A DNA stretch of 7,260 nt from DAITPV01 sp050692555 (GTDB taxonomy: Bacteria > Actinomycetota > UBA4738 > CALAEC01), in the NCBI GenBank assembly GCA_050692555.1, contig JBOGVS010000061.1, positions 1-7,260 on the forward strand, given 5' to 3'. The translations under genes and the position numbers were made by a program. Under the pieces are notes generated by a model. It was not told the origin of the DNA. It saw only the letters and a list, made by a program, of their open reading frames with translations, and did no database searches. The first letter of the stretch is position 1. Each line of letters starts with the position of its first letter. Below are positions 1 to 6,441 of the stretch, in pieces.

Positions 1-333
1 TCCACGCACCCCGTCTCGGTGGGATGGCCGGCCACCGTCGTGACTTGACCGGTGGACAAACTGACCTTGCGGATCGACCCTTCGGTGCCAACGTAGGCGT
101 ACCCGCCCACCACCACAGCGCCCCCCCATGCTTGTGAAGCTGGCCTGGTCTCCGGTTCCGTCCACCGTCTGGTTGGCCCCGCTGCCGGCCAGGGTGGTGA
201 TGCCCAGCGGATTGGGCCGGGTGTCAGCATGGGCGACACTTGTTCGGGTATCGCCGAGGGGTAGCCCCGGCAAGCCAAACACGAAAATGGTGACCATGAG
301 GACAGCGGTGAAGACGGCCCGGATCGGGCGCAT
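1..333 (-). CDS. Secreted NHL-repeat (beta-propeller) protein, 5' part only, with an apparent frameshift
   Basis: The start is an ATG at 333 with a strong Shine-Dalgarno (GGAAGGAG, plus 341-348, 7 nt away). The first ~35 residues are a signal peptide: MRPIR, a hydrophobic core (AVFTAVLMVTIFVFGLPGL) and an AHA-type cleavage site. After it comes ITTLAGSG..DGTGDQASFTS, typical of NHL-type repeats, which form extracellular beta-propellers used for binding or scaffolding. At the seven-C run (121-127) this frame turns into arginine-rich nonsense, while the next frame reads AVVVGGYAYVGTEGSIRK and VSLSTGQVTTVAG, a clear continuation of the repeat. One C fewer would restore the join (SFTSMGG-AVVVGG). 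Neither frame has a stop before the left edge, so the gene continues outside the window. The repeat family is clear; the ligand or role is unknown. The shift may be a sequencing or assembly error, or a real mutation. Confidence 0.75.
   Translation of the reverse strand, partial: MRPIRAVFTAVLMVTIFVFGLPGLPLGDTRTSVAHADTRPNPLGITTLAGSGANQTVDGTGDQASFTSMGGRCGGGRVRLRWHRRVDPQGQFVHRSSHDGGRPSHRDGVRG
121..127. other. Homopolymer C7 tract at the frameshift point
   Basis: Seven consecutive C (G on the coding strand) lie inside the NHL-repeat gene. Upstream the signal-peptide frame is correct; downstream the repeat motif is found only in the frame shifted by one base. Six bases here would make the gene continuous. 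Another seven-C run at 4530-4536 is intergenic. Confidence 0.7.
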
Positions 334-529
334 GGAACGACTCCTTCCCCGTAGACGCCAAGCCGCTCACCGACTCGCCGGAACGCTATGGGGCGTTCGC
401 CCGATGATCCATCGCCCTCCACCCGGGCTTCAATAGGTGACTCGGGTGATTTTGCAGCTGGTCAGAAAAGGCTAGTCAGTGGGATGAGGGTTCTCTCGGG
501 TACGATGTCGCTCCATTCCGGGGGGATCC
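334..529. promoter_or_regulatory. Divergent intergenic region (NHL-repeat gene / CapA operon)
   Basis: These 196 bases separate two divergent genes and must hold promoters for both, unless the plus operon starts inside CapA. Toward the plus strand, TACGAT at 501-506 fits the actinobacterial TANNNT -10 pattern, 23 nt before the GTG of CapA; no convincing -35 is seen. Toward the minus strand, TTGAAG (plus 428-433) with GATCAT (plus 404-409) is a possible -35/-10 pair with an 18-nt spacer. A small inverted repeat, CGATG-ATC-CATCG (402-414), overlaps this -10 and could be an operator. All assignments are by eye and weak. Confidence 0.35.
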
Positions 530-1603
530 GTGGGGGAGCATCGGGGTCAGGGAGGCTTCCGGCCGCTGTGGCTGGCCCTGGTCGTGGCCCTAGCCCTCGG
601 CGGGGCGGGGTTCGTGTTCCGCGAGGACATCTCGGCCCTGTTCCGCTCGGAGGACCGCCCTCGCGCCGCCCCCAGCCCGGTGCCCGGGCCCACGGCAACC
701 ACCTCTCCCTCGCCGGTTCCGTCCCCCACCCCCACCGAGGAGCCCAGGGGTCGACTGCTGATCCACGGGACCGGGGACGTGAACCTGGACCCGTCGTACA
801 TCCCCGCGTTGGCGGCGAACGGCTACGCGCACGCATGGAGCGGGCTCCGTGGCCTGTTCCGGCAGGACGACCTCACCGCGGTCAACCTCGAGTGCGCGGT
901 GTCCGACCTCGGCACCGCCGTGCCCAAGGAGTTCAACTTCCGGTGCGACCCAGCAGCGCTGCCGGCCACGCGCCGGGCCGGGGTGGAGGTGGCCAACCTC
1001 GGCAACAACCACGCGTACGACTACGGGCCCGAGGCGCTTCTGGACAGCATCCTCAATCTGCGGCGGAACCGGATCACGCCGGTGGGCGCCGGGCGCAACG
1101 CCAAAGCGGCCCTGGCCCCGGCGCTGTTCGAGCTGAACGGGTGGACGGTGGCCGTGGTGGGCATCGACCAGGTCGTGGACCCGTTCCCCGAAGCGGTGGC
1201 CGCCCCCGGCCACCCCGGCACCGCGGCCGGCCACGACACCGATGCCATGATCCGGGCCATCCGCGACGCCAGGCGGCAGGCCGACCTGGTGATCGTGACC
1301 ATCCACTGGGGCGTGGAGCTGGACACCGAGCCCCGGCCCGAGCAGGTCGAGCTGGGACACGCGTTCGTCGACGCCGGCGCCGATGTGATCTTCGGGCACC
1401 ACGCCCACCGCCTTCAGCCCATGGACCATTACCGGGGCCGGCCGATCTTCTGGGGCCTGGGGAACTTCGTGTGGCCGAACTTCTCGGCCGAAGGCTCGAA
1501 CACCGCGGTGGCCCGGGTGGTGGTCACCCCCAGCGGGAGGGTCCGCGGGGAGCTCCTCCCCGCCCACATCGAGTCCGCCGGGCACCCGGTCCTCACCGGC
1601 TGA
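530..1603 (+). CDS. CapA-family metallophosphoesterase-like protein, membrane-anchored
   Basis: A 357-residue protein starting with GTG; no strong Shine-Dalgarno, only a G-run at 520-525. Residues ~13-30 form one membrane segment, followed by a Pro/Ser/Thr linker (~44-70) and an extracellular catalytic domain, so it is probably anchored in the membrane facing outward. The domain carries the motifs of the CapA (poly-gamma-glutamate capsule) branch of the calcineurin-like phosphoesterases: GTGDVN (80-85), NLE (119-121), NLGNNHAYDYG (156-166), HWG (259-261), GHHAHR (289-294) and a late GLGNF. The Asp, Asn and His residues of these motifs would hold the metal centre. CapA of Bacillus takes part in poly-gamma-glutamate synthesis or export, but most actinobacterial relatives have no proven substrate and no capB or capC is present here, so no capsule role is claimed. 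It is the first gene of the sensor operon. Confidence 0.9.
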   Translation: MGEHRGQGGFRPLWLALVVALALGGAGFVFREDISALFRSEDRPRAAPSPVPGPTATTSPSPVPSPTPTEEPRGRLLIHGTGDVNLDPSYIPALAANGYAHAWSGLRGLFRQDDLTAVNLECAVSDLGTAVPKEFNFRCDPAALPATRRAGVEVANLGNNHAYDYGPEALLDSILNLRRNRITPVGAGRNAKAALAPALFELNGWTVAVVGIDQVVDPFPEAVAAPGHPGTAAGHDTDAMIRAIRDARRQADLVIVTIHWGVELDTEPRPEQVELGHAFVDAGADVIFGHHAHRLQPMDHYRGRPIFWGLGNFVWPNFSAEGSNTAVARVVVTPSGRVRGELLPAHIESAGHPVLTG

Positions 1604-1616
1604 ACGCCAGCCGTTC

Positions 1617-1622
1617 GATAAT
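1617..1622 (+). promoter_or_regulatory. Possible -10 element for leaderless transcription of the response regulator
   Basis: GATAAT matches the TATAAT consensus at five of six positions. It ends 7 nt before the ATG at 1630, the spacing expected if transcription begins at or next to the start codon. No Shine-Dalgarno precedes either candidate start, which fits leaderless translation, common in actinobacteria. No clear -35 is present. Confidence 0.4.
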
Positions 1623-1629
1623 GGCGGCC

Positions 1630-2316
1630 ATGGCTTCCCCGCTCGTCATGCTGGTCGACGACGACGCCAGGCTGCGGGAGATCGTCGGCATGGCCCTCGA
1701 GGACGAGGGGTACGGCGTGCGTACCGCGGGGTCGGCCGAGGAAGCCCTGGATCTCCTGGGAACCGCCCACCCCGACCTCCTGATCCTCGACGTCATGCTT
1801 CCCGGCCAGGACGGGTTCGAGCTGTGCAGGGCGATCCGGACCCAGAGCCCGGTGCCCATCCTCATGCTCACGGCGAAGACCGACACCGTGGACATCGTGG
1901 TGGGGCTGGAGTCCGGGGCCGACGACTACGTGACCAAGCCGTTCGTCACCAAGGAGCTGGTGGCCCGGATCCGGGCCCTGCTCCGCAGGACCCGAGCCTC
2001 CGAAGCGGCTCCCCGGAAGATCGTGATCGGCGACATCGAGATCGAGCCGCAGGCGGCGGCGGTGACCAAGCGCGGGGAACCCGTGCACCTCACCAAGACC
2101 GAGTTCCGCCTCCTGCTCACCCTGGCCTCTCGCCCGAACCAGGTATTCACCCGCGAGGTGATACTCCAGCAGGTGTGGGAGTACGACTACTTCGGCGACT
2201 CCCGGCTGGTGGACGTCCACGTCCGCCGGCTCCGGGCCAAGGTCGAGGACGACCCCCGGAACCCCACGATCGTCCAGACGGTCCGGGGAATCGGGTACAA
2301 GGTGGCCTCGCCGTGA
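1630..2316 (+). CDS. OmpR/PhoB-family DNA-binding response regulator (MtrA-like)
   Basis: A two-component response regulator of 228 residues from the ATG at 1630; an in-frame ATG at 1621 adds three. The 1630 start is preferred because it gives the usual receiver numbering and fits the leaderless promoter. The receiver domain (~5-120) has the acidic triad D10-D12, the phospho-acceptor Asp54 (LILDVMLPGQDG), Thr81 (MLTAK) and Lys103 (YVTKPF). The C-terminal winged helix (~130-228) shows LTKTEFRLLLTL, the recognition-helix stretch DSRLVDVHVRRLRAKVE and the wing VRGIGYKV, all hallmarks of the OmpR/PhoB class. It should be phosphorylated by the kinase encoded next and then bind tandem DNA sites; targets cannot be read here. 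CapA ends 26 nt upstream, so read-through transcription is likely. The stop overlaps the kinase start (GTGA). Confidence 0.95.
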   Translation: MASPLVMLVDDDARLREIVGMALEDEGYGVRTAGSAEEALDLLGTAHPDLLILDVMLPGQDGFELCRAIRTQSPVPILMLTAKTDTVDIVVGLESGADDYVTKPFVTKELVARIRALLRRTRASEAAPRKIVIGDIEIEPQAAAVTKRGEPVHLTKTEFRLLLTLASRPNQVFTREVILQQVWEYDYFGDSRLVDVHVRRLRAKVEDDPRNPTIVQTVRGIGYKVASP

Positions 2317-3746
2317 GGGCCCCGAGCCGGATCCGCGGCGTCGGCCTCCGGTGGCGGATCACCATCGCGTTCCTGGGTGGCGCCCTGGCGGTATCCGCGC
2401 TGGTGGCCGTGACCACGTACGTGCTGGCCGAGCGGTATCTGTCCAGCCAGCGGATCGACGACTCCGTGCAGCAGGCCCTTTCGAACGTGCGATTCGCCAC
2501 CCGGTTCTTGGCCGTCCCCCCGCCCACCGGCGAGCAGCTCTCACCGGAGGGCTCGATATCGGAGCTGGTCGATCTCCTGGAGGCCCGAGGAACGACAGAC
2601 GCAATGATCATCGCCGAAGGGGTGGCGTTCCGGTCGACGTTCTCGATCTCGCCTGCCGCGGTCCCGCGGTCGCTTCGGGATTCCGTGGACGGAGGGAGGG
2701 TCGGCTACGCGATCACCGACGCCGAGCCGCGCCAGCTGGTGTTCGGCTCACCGCTGCCGGGCCAGGACGCCACCGCGTACTTCTTCTTCCCGCTCGCCGA
2801 TCTCGACCAGACCCTGGACATCCTGGCCCGGGTGCTGATCGGGGTGTCGATCGGGGCCGTGGCCCTGGCGGCCCTGGCCGGGAGCCGGGTGAGCGCCCGG
2901 GTGGTGGACCCGGTCCGCCGGGCCAGCACCGCGGCCCGGCGGGTGGCCGAGGGCCTCCTGGAGACCCGTCTCCAGGTGAAGGGCGGCGACGAGCTCGCGG
3001 CCCTGGCCAACTCCTTCAACGAGATGGCCGCCGCTCTCGAGCAGCGGATGGCCCGGGAGCGCCGCTTCGTCGGCGACGTGTCTCACGAGCTCCGGACGCC
3101 CCTGACCACGCTTCGGGCCTCCACCGACTACCTCCTCCAGCACGCCGACACCCTCACTCCCCAGGTCCGCCGGGCGGCCGAGCTCCTGGCGGCCGACCTC
3201 GATTACCTCCAGCGACTGGTCGACGACCTCCTGGACCTGTCGCGGGTGGAGGCCGGACGCGTGGACATGTCGTGGAACCGGTTGAGCCTGGTGGACCTCA
3301 CCCGGGAGGTGGTGGCTCGGCGCACCCGGACCGGCGACCACGTGGTCCAGGTGGAGGTTGAGGGTGACCCCGAGGACCTGACCACGGTGGCCGACAAGCA
3401 ACGTCTGGAGCGGGTGGTGGGCAATCTCCTGGACAACGCTCTGATCCACGGCGCCGGGAAGGACGTGGTGATCCGGCTGGAAAGCGACGATGGGACGCTG
3501 TTGGTCTCGGTGGAGGACCGGGGACCGGGGGTGCCGCTGGAGGCGTCCAATCGGATCTTCGAGCGGTTCTTCAAGGCCGACCCGGCCCGCCGACGAGGCC
3601 CCACTCGCGGCTCGGGCCTGGGGCTGGCCATCGCCCGGGAGAACGCCCACCTGCACGGGGGAGAGATCCACGCGTTCACCGGGCTCAACGGCGGGGCCAA
3701 GTTCGTGTTCCGTCTCCCCCGCCGGGAGGAGGTCCTGGAGCCATGA
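2313..3746 (+). CDS. HAMP-domain sensor histidine kinase (MtrB-like layout)
   Basis: A 477-residue kinase starting with GTG, overlapping the regulator stop by 4 bp; AAGGTGG (2299-2305) is a fair ribosome site. Order: short basic N-terminus, membrane segment 1 (~16-38), an extracytoplasmic region of ~130 residues, membrane segment 2 (~171-193), HAMP (~194-246), dimerisation/phosphotransfer domain with His258 in DVSHELRTPLTTL, and an ATPase domain with N-box NLLDNA (371-376), G1 box DRGPG (402-406) and G2 box GSGLGL (433-438). All catalytic motifs are intact, so it should be active. It should autophosphorylate on His258 and pass the phosphate to Asp54 of the regulator. The extracytoplasmic region matches no sensor fold I can name, so the stimulus is unknown. 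The RR-HK-GerMN lipoprotein order is that of mtrA-mtrB-lpqB, but orthology is not shown. Confidence 0.95.
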   Translation: MRAPSRIRGVGLRWRITIAFLGGALAVSALVAVTTYVLAERYLSSQRIDDSVQQALSNVRFATRFLAVPPPTGEQLSPEGSISELVDLLEARGTTDAMIIAEGVAFRSTFSISPAAVPRSLRDSVDGGRVGYAITDAEPRQLVFGSPLPGQDATAYFFFPLADLDQTLDILARVLIGVSIGAVALAALAGSRVSARVVDPVRRASTAARRVAEGLLETRLQVKGGDELAALANSFNEMAAALEQRMARERRFVGDVSHELRTPLTTLRASTDYLLQHADTLTPQVRRAAELLAADLDYLQRLVDDLLDLSRVEAGRVDMSWNRLSLVDLTREVVARRTRTGDHVVQVEVEGDPEDLTTVADKQRLERVVGNLLDNALIHGAGKDVVIRLESDDGTLLVSVEDRGPGVPLEASNRIFERFFKADPARRRGPTRGSGLGLAIARENAHLHGGEIHAFTGLNGGAKFVFRLPRREEVLEP

Positions 3747-4312
3747 GGCTCCCGGCGCTCCTGCTCACGCTGGCCCTCGCCGGGGTGGCGTGCCGCAGCC
3801 CGTCGGTCACCCTGCTCCCGGAGTCCGACCTCCCCTCCGACATCTACGGCACGCCTCGCCCCACGCCGACCCCCGTCCCCACGCCGGAGCTCCCCAAGCG
3901 CGGGACGGTGTACTTCATCCGTGAGGGCAGGCTGGTGGCGGTCGAGCGACCGCTGCCGGGGGTGGCCTCCTCGCTACCCGAGGGGCTGCTGTTCGCCCTG
4001 TTCCAGGGATCCGAAGGGGTCAAGGACGCCCGGTCCGCGATCCCACCGAACACCCGGCTCAACGACCTCGTGGTGGAGGGCGTGGTGGCCACCGTCGACC
4101 TGTCCACCGACTTCGAACGCGGCGGTCCCGGGCGGGCCCTGGCCCTCCGCCTGGCCCAGGTGGTGTTCACCCTGACCGAGGACCCCTCGGCGGTGGTGGG
4201 GGTCCGGTTCGAGATCGACGGGGTGGCCCGGCAGGTGATCGGGGGATTGAACCTCACCGTGCTCGATCGCCCGGTCAACCGGGGCGATTACGAGCAGTTC
4301 GCCCCTCGGTAA
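3743..4312 (+). CDS. GerMN-domain lipoprotein, LpqB-like but minimal
   Basis: A 189-residue protein whose ATG overlaps the kinase stop (ATGA), with a GGAGG-type ribosome site about 10 nt upstream. The N-terminus MRLPALLLTLALAGVAC is a lipoprotein signal with likely lipidated Cys17; Gly at -3 is acceptable but not the commonest lipobox. A proline/threonine linker (~37-51) leads to one GerMN domain (~54-176): VYFIREGRLVAVERP, a helical middle, VATVDLSTDFE, ALRLAQVVFTLTE and VRFEIDG. GerMN domains occur in spore-germination GerM and in actinobacterial LpqB, which lies after mtrB and affects MtrB activity in mycobacteria. LpqB is far longer, with a C-terminal propeller; this protein lacks that part. 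Its position suggests an accessory that modulates or reports to the kinase outside the membrane. Confidence 0.88.
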   Translation: MRLPALLLTLALAGVACRSPSVTLLPESDLPSDIYGTPRPTPTPVPTPELPKRGTVYFIREGRLVAVERPLPGVASSLPEGLLFALFQGSEGVKDARSAIPPNTRLNDLVVEGVVATVDLSTDFERGGPGRALALRLAQVVFTLTEDPSAVVGVRFEIDGVARQVIGGLNLTVLDRPVNRGDYEQFAPR

Positions 4313-4388
4313 ACCCTCACGGGCTTTCTCCAAACCGTCACAAACCCGTCGCACGAACGAAAAGGTCGGCTCCCATGCTCTGGGGTGA

Positions 4389-4428
4389 TGACGGCGGGGC
4401 CCCCACCCGTCCGGGGGCTCGGCCGTCA
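4389..4428. terminator. GC-rich hairpin between convergent genes, candidate bidirectional terminator
   Basis: The arms TGACGGCGGGGCCCCC (4389-4404) and GGGGGCTCGGCCGTCA (4413-4428) pair over 16 positions with one G-G mismatch and one wobble pair, around an 8-nt loop. It lies 77 nt past the lipoprotein stop and also after the stop of the minus-strand methyltransferase. There is no T-run on either side, so it is not a classical intrinsic terminator; such hairpins are common between convergent genes in high-GC actinobacteria. Confidence 0.45.
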
Positions 4429-4437
4429 CCCATCGGA

Positions 4438-4521
4438 GCCCTCCTCCGGCGGGCGGTCGGTCTGAAGACCAGCCTCCCTCCGGGGGATTCCCTCTCCACC
4501 CGTACCCGGCCGGAGGAGGGC
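4438..4521. repeat. Perfect 12-bp long-range inverted repeat in convergent intergenic region
   Basis: GCCCTCCTCCGG at 4438-4449 is the exact reverse complement of CCGGAGGAGGGC at 4510-4521, with 60 nt between. The interior holds a small inverted repeat, GGTC-TGAA-GACC (4459-4470). On the minus strand the structure would form just after the methyltransferase stop, so it may help terminate or stabilise that mRNA. The 4313-4546 intergenic stretch contains no gene I can support. Confidence 0.45.
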
Positions 4522-4546
4522 CCATGGGACCCCCCCTCGCTCTCCA

Positions 4547-5275
4547 TCACTTGCGGCCGGCGAACACGTGAGTCGTGCCGAGAGCGAGCTCGTGTTGACG
4601 GACGTCTGCGAAACCAACCGACCGCAACATGTCGATCAGCTCGCGGGAATCGGGCAGATAGTCCACCGAGCGGACCAGGAAGCGGTGCGATTCGCCCTGG
4701 CCGAGCAACGCGGCCACGCGAGGAACCGCGCCCCGGAACCACAGGTCGAAGCCCGCTCGCGCCGGTCGCCACGTGGGGCGGCCGATCTCCAGGATCGCCA
4801 CCCGGCCCTCCGGCTTCACCACCCGGGCCATCTCCTCGAGCATCCGGCGCTGGTCGGCCACGTCCCGCAACACGAACGCGCTGACCACCGCGTCGAACAC
4901 CGAGTCCGGGAAGGGCAGGACCAGCGCGTCGGCCAGGACGCGGACCCCCACCGCCCGCCGGAGCATGGCTTCGGTGAAGTCCACGCCAACCGCCAGCCCG
5001 CCCGGACCCACGGCCCTCCGCACCTCGGCCAGCGACCGGCCGGTCCCCGCCCCCACGTCCAGGACCCGGTCTCCCGGCCCGATCCCCGCCTCCCGGACCA
5101 TGGCCCGGCGCCACCCGCGGTCCAGGCCGAATGTCAGAAGGGTGTTGAGTCGGTCGTAGTTGGGGGCCAGTCGCTCGAACATCCGCCGGATGGTCTCCGG
5201 CCGGTCCGGCCGGATCTCCTCGGGAATCTTGCTTGGTCTGGAAGGGACCGGGGAAGCGGGCGTCGAATCCTTCAA
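4547..5275 (-). CDS. UbiE/MenG-like class I SAM-dependent methyltransferase
   Basis: A 242-residue protein of the UbiE/COQ5 type. The family N-terminal region appears as IRRMFERLAPNYDRLNTLLT and FGLDRGWRRAM (~29-59). SAM-binding motif I is VLDVGAGTGR (71-80), with acidic D99 after beta-2, then ALVLPFPDSVFDAV (117-130), FVLRDVAD (134-141, compare FGLRNVTD in UbiE) and RVVKPEGRVAILE (151-163, close to the second UbiE signature). The likely role is C-methylation of demethylmenaquinone in the cytoplasm at the membrane, the last step of menaquinone synthesis in most actinobacteria. No other men gene is nearby, so a related substrate is possible. The start is TTG at 5275; the best Shine-Dalgarno (GGAGGGG) ends 15 nt before it, so the exact start is uncertain. 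It lies 74 nt after the 363-residue gene and may be co-transcribed. Confidence 0.85.
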   Translation of the reverse strand: MKDSTPASPVPSRPSKIPEEIRPDRPETIRRMFERLAPNYDRLNTLLTFGLDRGWRRAMVREAGIGPGDRVLDVGAGTGRSLAEVRRAVGPGGLAVGVDFTEAMLRRAVGVRVLADALVLPFPDSVFDAVVSAFVLRDVADQRRMLEEMARVVKPEGRVAILEIGRPTWRPARAGFDLWFRGAVPRVAALLGQGESHRFLVRSVDYLPDSRELIDMLRSVGFADVRQHELALGTTHVFAGRK

Positions 5276-5311
5276 GGCAACACCGCGAATCCCCTCCGCA
5301 ACGCCCGTGGC

Positions 5312-5334
5312 CCAAGGACCCGCGCGGTCCTCGG
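5312..5334. repeat. Short hairpin between the 363-residue gene and the methyltransferase gene
   Basis: AGGACC-CGCGC-GGTCCT (5315-5331) gives a 6-bp stem with a 5-nt loop, extendable by two G-C pairs past one mismatch. It sits in the 74-nt gap between two co-directional minus-strand genes and could be a weak attenuator or mRNA processing site. There is no strong T-run. It could also be chance in GC-rich DNA. Confidence 0.25.
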
Positions 5335-5349
5335 GCTGCCCTCAGAACC

Positions 5350-6441
5350 TCAGATCCTGCCTTGCTTCCCCGCGATCTGTGGGAGTCGCCGGTTGAGGGC
5401 GTCCAGGACCGCTCGGGCACCGCTCACGTCCTCATCGCCCTTCTCGGCGACCACGGCCCCGACGAAGCGCTCGCCGCCCACCCGGACCGCGGCCACCAGG
5501 ACGTTGAGGCCATCGCTGGCGTCCGCCTCGTACAGGCCCTCGATGACCACGTCGGTGTCGAGGAGCGGCTTCATGGCATCGGCCACCGCCTCGGCCGAGG
5601 CGTAGGACCGGCCGCCGGAGGTGGCTCGTCCGTGGCCCCGTCCCCTGAGCCGCTGGCCCTTCCACTCGATCACCACGTCCACCGACGGGTGGTCCTCGAG
5701 GTTGACGGTGAGGTCGATGAGCCGGGCCCGAGGCTCCTCGCTCACCTTGTGCATGGTCTCGATGTCGGTCACCGCTACCCCCGATCCTGTGGTGGCCAGG
5801 TCGACGGCTCGCCGGGTCCCCTCACGGTCGGCGTCGCCGCTCATCAGCACCCTCAGCGTGGGATCTCCACCCTCTTCCGTGTACTCGGTCCAGGCCACGC
5901 CGGGGATCATGCGGATGCGCTGCTCCACCGGGGACCCACCGGAGGCCCCGGCCATCGAGGCCCACTCGATCACGAACCGCGCGAACCGGAGCGGTTCGCG
6001 AGCGGCCTCCGACGTCACTCCCCTCAGCACCAGGATCTTGGAGCCCGTGGGACCCAGCCACCGGGCGAACGCCACCGGCTCGTTCACGTCCGGGTCGACG
6101 GTGCCGGCGACGATGGCGTGCCGGACCTGGTGGGCCAGGTACCCCACGTCGAGCGCCGGGAGGCCTCGGGGCTCGATCAGCAGCCGTTCCTGTCCTCCGA
6201 GAGGCAGGCGCAGGTACGCAGCGGACTCGGCCTCGGTCTCTCCGAGAAGCCACCGAAGAACGCCGGTGGCGGTGCCGTCCTCGTCGATCGACGTCAGGTC
6301 GGGGGAAGGGCTATTCACGTTGAGGTCTTCCGCCCGGGGCTCACTGTCGAGCTCCCGGACGGCTCCAAAGATGTTGGGGCGTCGCCGCGTTCGGATGAGT
6401 ACAGGAAAGCAGACCGACGGGAACGCGCGCAAGCCGGACAT
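5350..6441 (-). CDS. Uncharacterised protein with GAF-like N-terminal and LeuA-dimer-like C-terminal regions
   Basis: A 363-residue soluble protein, no signal peptide or clear membrane segment. I recognise no named family. Three parts can be seen. Residues ~58-162 have an alternating helix/strand pattern (VLRWLLGETEAESAAYLRLP ... KILVLRGVTSEAAREPLRF) that recalls a degenerate GAF domain. Residues ~174-246 form a small alpha/beta unit (RIRMIPGVAWTEYTEEGGDP, LRVLMSGDADREGTRRAV, RARLIDLTVNL). Residues ~253-353 have two strand-helix halves, VDVVIEWKGQRLRGRGHGRA with a helix to KPLL, then NVLVAAVRVGGERFVGAVV and a helix ending ARAVLDALNRRL, reminiscent of the regulatory (dimer) domain of 2-isopropylmalate synthase. 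From memory, similar C-termini occur in uncharacterised actinobacterial proteins. No catalytic motif is seen; a regulatory or ligand-binding role is an inference. The ATG at 6441 lacks a Shine-Dalgarno and residues 1-41 look atypical; GTG at 6318 (codon 42), before the conserved-looking part, is an alternative start. Confidence 0.75.
   Translation of the reverse strand: MSGLRAFPSVCFPVLIRTRRRPNIFGAVRELDSEPRAEDLNVNSPSPDLTSIDEDGTATGVLRWLLGETEAESAAYLRLPLGGQERLLIEPRGLPALDVGYLAHQVRHAIVAGTVDPDVNEPVAFARWLGPTGSKILVLRGVTSEAAREPLRFARFVIEWASMAGASGGSPVEQRIRMIPGVAWTEYTEEGGDPTLRVLMSGDADREGTRRAVDLATTGSGVAVTDIETMHKVSEEPRARLIDLTVNLEDHPSVDVVIEWKGQRLRGRGHGRATSGGRSYASAEAVADAMKPLLDTDVVIEGLYEADASDGLNVLVAAVRVGGERFVGAVVAEKGDEDVSGARAVLDALNRRLPQIAGKQGRI

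Noticed and set aside
530..1603. Poly-gamma-glutamate capsule synthesis locus
   Set aside because: Only a CapA-family protein is present; no capB, capC or capE-like gene is visible, so capsule synthesis is not supported.
388..1620. Long open frame continuing upstream of the response regulator (642 residues in total)
   Set aside because: The upstream part is low-complexity Arg/Gly/Pro sequence overlapping CapA in another frame; the receiver domain begins only at about 1630.
1824..2312. In-frame extension upstream of the histidine kinase
   Set aside because: It overlaps the response regulator in another frame with Arg/Pro-rich nonsense; the GTG at 2313 gives a normal kinase N-terminus and a coupled start.
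2748..3671. 307-residue minus-strand open frame opposite the kinase
   Set aside because: This is a GC-driven antisense shadow of a fully intact histidine kinase.
4338..5420. 360-residue minus-strand open frame
   Set aside because: It overlaps the methyltransferase in a different frame and is composed of Gly/Arg/Pro-rich shadow sequence without motifs.
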